The notes beneath the pieces are model-generated. The model was not told the DNA's origin and did no database searches. It saw nothing but the letters and a program-made list of their open reading frames with translations. From assembly GCA_037013685.1 (NCBI GenBank), contig CM072887.1, forward strand, positions 38,367,154-38,431,153: a DNA stretch of 64,000 nt, given 5' to 3'. Shown one piece after another: positions 60,321 through 64,000 of the stretch (position 1 is its first letter; each line of letters begins with the position of its first letter). A program made the translations under genes and the position numbers. This DNA comes from Acridotheres tristis (lineage: Eukaryota; Chordata; Aves; Passeriformes; Sturnidae).

Positions 60321-63300
60321 GGAAGGAGAATATGTTTCAAAATTCACGAATTCTCATTTTTCATCAGATCTACTCCTAATCAGATCCCCAAAACCTGTAC
60401 TTCAAGAGTTCCTAGTACTGCATTTTAGGGAAAAGGTATTAATAACAGTATGTGCATGCCTATACAAGCAGTAGAGTTAAAGTCTTTGTTGCTGCATTCA
60501 GACTTCAGTACAAAGTCAAATCCGAATCTCCCTTCAAATTAGACAAAGCTTCCAAACTTCGTTCAAGAGACTTATGGAACCAAATACAATCGTATGGAAT
60601 GAATGAGGAGCAACATACCAGCACTGGATGCTTCAGAGCCATGTCCTGAAGTGTCAAAAATTTCTTTCTTTTCAGGCTATAGCACTGGCACTGGATTTCT
60701 GCAAGACATGTAAAATACACCTCTGAAAAAGCTCATTATAACCAATTCATTTCATAGACCTAATTTAAATATTTACAGCATGGTGCTATGTTTGCAATAC
60801 AATTATATTTGATATACTTTTTCTATTGTAATAAATTAATTTCCGTCTCTTCTGTTTTCTAGATCATCTCTTCTCTAGTAGGATAACATCAAACCTTCCT
60901 GACCTCAAACAAAGAGAAACTATTAGCAAAATGTTTCTCAGAACACCTAAACAAATTTATCCACAAATGACCTGTGAAAAATTTTATTTGCATGTACTTT
61001 TGCATTCAAGGACGGTCCAAATTAGTTTCTATTAATAAGGGTACCAAAGTCAGCACAAATGGCACAAATCCTTGGAAGGTAAATATGTGCCTTGCTCTGT
61101 TTGAAGAAATCTTCAAAATGGCAAAGTTATAGACTTTTGAAAACATGCATCCTGGTTTGCACAGCAGGTTTTTAACATCAGAAGCAAACACCAGGATGTG
61201 ATGTTTTGAATATTCACTTTCAGTATATTTGAAAGCTCACACCTACTTGTATTTGAATGTGTGATTACTTTCAGTAACTGCATTGTTCTGAATCAGTTAC
61301 AAAAAGAAAAGGGTGTTGGAGACCTTAGTATTTATAGTAAATCATGTTTCTGCTTTCAGTTAGAGAATGAAAGAATATAGGCATTTTACTCACTATTACT
61401 CTTGTAGACATAAACTTTAGATAGAGCTTCCTGCAAGAAAGGCTGTGATCTAGGAAATATGCTGATTCAAACCATTATGTGGAGAAAATATACTCACATT
61501 TCTGCGACACCACTATCTTAATTTCTCAATTCATAGAAAACTTTCATGCTTTGGAAGATCTCTTGTAGTTTTGTCCCTGATGCTTCTTTCTGGCCAAAAC
61601 TGGAATCGTGTTTTCCTCCTCACTGTCTCAGTGACACTTGGTGATTTATGCTGTCTTGGAAATAGATAATTTGCCTCGGGATAAGAGAAAAACAAAACTG
61701 AGTAACACAAAAGAATTCTGCACCCTCCTAGCAGAATACTGAACAAAGCTAAAGGGCACAATCAATAACATGCTTGGAACTGAATGCATCTTTCAAGCTT
61801 TGGCTTGAAACGTCTGTTAGTTACTGGAACTGTTCACCATCTTTTTGCCTAGGCCGTAGTTTTAGACTGAATTTTGGAATGAATAAGAAAGCACATTTCT
61901 GCCAGTTGGCTTGGAGAGTGAGGTTCATGGCTAACTCAGTTCTGAGTTCACCAGTCTGGATTCATCATAAGTGACAGAGGATAGCTGAGATAGAGAGAAG
62001 CTGAGATGCTTAAAGCAGATGCTTAAAAATAGGTAAGAAAAATGCTGTCAGAATCAGCTACTATTTTACATGTGCTTCCTGTACCAGAGTAACACTTACA
62101 GTCAATACCTCCATGCACACTGCTTGTTAAGCACACAGTACGAAGAAGCAATTGGAGGAATAATGCAAAAGGGGTTAGTGAAAGAATAGTATTTGAAGGT
62201 TTTGTTTCTCAAGCCATACATCCCTGAATCCAGGAAGAATGTCCCACAGCCTGAGATTATCATACACCATCATTATCATTGGTTTTACTGGTTTTGATAT
62301 TCAGTAAAGTATTAGCTAAATAAAGGAAATATTTATTTATTACTTTGTTCTCTTTTATTTCTTGGAATAATTGTTCTTTAGTCAAATATCTGTCATTGAT
62401 ATATCCAAAAAATCAGAAATTAATTTAAACAAAATGGGTCTTTACTCTCAGATTTTCCCATTGACTTTCATTTATCTTTTTAGTAGCAAATATCCAGCAT
62501 TTCTTTTTATTATGTACTATAATAATAAAAGCTTACTACTCCTGGTTTTACTGCAGTTCTGGACTCATACCTGAAAACTGGTATTCTGTAAAAGTCCTGA
62601 TATCATTTTCTTGAAAGGCTTATCTGTAGGCATTAGATATCATGAGATATAAAACCCCATTTTCAAAGCCTAGAAGATCTAGAAAAAATAAACTTTTGTA
62701 ATGGTTCATACTTGAGAATACAGCGTTTCTAACCTGTAGAGTAACAAAAACATGAAATGTACATCCAAAAACTATTTTAAATTTATTACTTTATGCTTGC
62801 CGCCAATTTCTTTGAATTATTTTTCTTTCAATAAAAGTCATGCAGAGCCGAGAGAGGTTGAAAACAGATGTGAACCCCTGCCCCTCCAGTCTTCTGGGCA
62901 TATTTCCCACTGATCTACCAGAAGAGTACGTTTTCAAATAATTTTTAAAATAAGAATTTTGGTCAGAGTTAGCTCTACCCTGAAAAAGTGTACCTCTGCA
63001 TACCAGGACAGAGTAATATATATACTGTTATATATACACTGTTAGAGCTCTCTCCCAGCATTACAAACAATCTCCTGTTTTTCTAGAGGACAGAGAGTCT
63101 TTTGTCATCAAAGCAAGTGTTTCGTCAGAGCTCAAGTATGGAAAGAGGTTTTGTTTCACAGGGGAGAACACATGGGTCAGGGTAAATTTTAAATAGCTCA
63201 GCTTTCCATCTAAAATGAAGCCTCACTGTGACTTTGAGATCATTAGAACACATGAGATCCCCATCAAAACACCGAGGCTGCTCTCTATCACGGAGCCAGC

Positions 63301-64000
63301 TGTATTCCTAAAGGCTTCAGTGAAGCTTAACCAAAAATTCTGCAAGGAGGTCCATCAGCTTCCTGAAGGAGACTGGGGTTCTACAAGGAGAGGACTTTCT
63401 TTAACAACAACAAATACAGGTCACCACTCTGATCCTCCACTCACATTCTTAGAACAAGATTCATATCATTTCGTTTATTACTCTGGTAGGTGGAAAAGGA
63501 CTTTAAAATGGGAAACAGTGATCTGGTCTTAAGGCAACTGAGATTTTCTTTGTGTTCATCTGGTTCTCTGTCCCTAAGGCCTTTTGGTCCAACAGAGATG
63601 TATTCATTCATGGAACACACAACATGAAACAAAGTAGACTTATAACCTTCCTTTGCCAAAGGTTGTTGTTATACATGGGGAAATAAATCTGAAGTGGAAT
63701 TAACTTTTCAGTTACTTGCTATCTGGCCTCTTTCTTTTTTTGAGCACATGGTTAACATGGGAGCGCTAGTGTCAATTATTTTAATGATTTTTAATATTTG
63801 GGACAATTTTTCCAATTGTTTTGGTAGTCAACAATTGTGAATAACACCCTACCATTATTTTTGTAAATGGAGAAACAAAAACAAACACTTGTAACTCAAA
63901 AGTTAGTATAATAACATCTTTTAGAATGTTACATAAATCTGTTAAATAGTGAAGCTACTTGTTTTTTTAGATAAAGCTCAGAAGACCTGAATATATTTTA
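60321..64000. other. Non-coding 5' flank to window end
   Basis: No exon or mobile element is recognised. A T-box half-site TCACACCT occurs near 61238, and a short duplicated TATATATAC/ACTGT block near 63018-63049. SFT2D1 and PRR18, which lie on this side of TBXT in human, were not seen. Confidence 0.5.

Noticed and set aside
60110..60474. Overlapping hydrophobic open frames resembling membrane proteins
   Set aside because: They are translations of a G/T-only low-complexity tract in all three frames.
1..64000. CRISPR arrays, prophage, operons or tRNA and rRNA genes
   Set aside because: Looked for and not seen. The spliced vertebrate gene and the CR1 elements show that this is avian chromosomal DNA.

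Overview
The window is vertebrate nuclear DNA, almost certainly from a bird. It is mostly AT-leaning non-coding sequence with spliced coding exons. Three copies or fragments of CR1, the dominant avian LINE, are visible; one ends in the diagnostic tandem ATTCTATG motif. No bacterial gene organisation, CRISPR array, rRNA or tRNA was seen.

Only one gene could be supported: TBXT (Brachyury, T), on the minus strand. I rebuilt it from eight coding exons between 43661 (ATG) and 37449 (end of TAA). Every intron begins with GT and ends with AG, and the codon phase is continuous. The model gives 434 residues, with a complete T-box DNA-binding domain (about residues 41-223) in exons 1 to 5 and a Ser/Thr/Pro/Tyr-rich C-terminal region in exons 5 to 8. 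The gene is compact (6.2 kb of CDS span). Its promoter lies in a strong CpG island and carries a TATA-like element, two inverted CCAAT boxes and two opposed Tcf/Lef motifs, which fits the known Wnt control of Brachyury. A likely poly(A) signal sits about 600 bases past the stop codon.

Layout. 1-36.8 kb is the 3' flank of TBXT, about 37 kb with no supportable exon. It holds three CR1 pieces (14.05, 17.04 and 34.9 kb), a CpG-retaining block near 0.3-0.6 kb, one long but unconvincing open frame (30.7-31.4 kb), and a striking pair of 110-base inverted repeats at 32.0 and 33.5 kb that are about 93% identical. 36.8-43.8 kb is TBXT. 43.8-47.0 kb is a chain of CpG-rich segments upstream of the promoter. 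47-64 kb is 5' flank with no exon seen. It contains two stretches (50.0-50.5 and 55.0-55.6 kb) whose motif content suggests enhancers, plus low-complexity tracts.

Nothing here looks like a new protein system. The most interesting material is structural and regulatory: the inverted repeat pair, a 26-base perfect palindrome in TBXT intron 3, two NAGNAG acceptors flanking the alternatively spliceable part of TBXT, an in-frame upstream ATG beside the TATA-like element, and the CpG-rich upstream domain. Enhancer calls are inferences from motif content and have not been tested by alignment.
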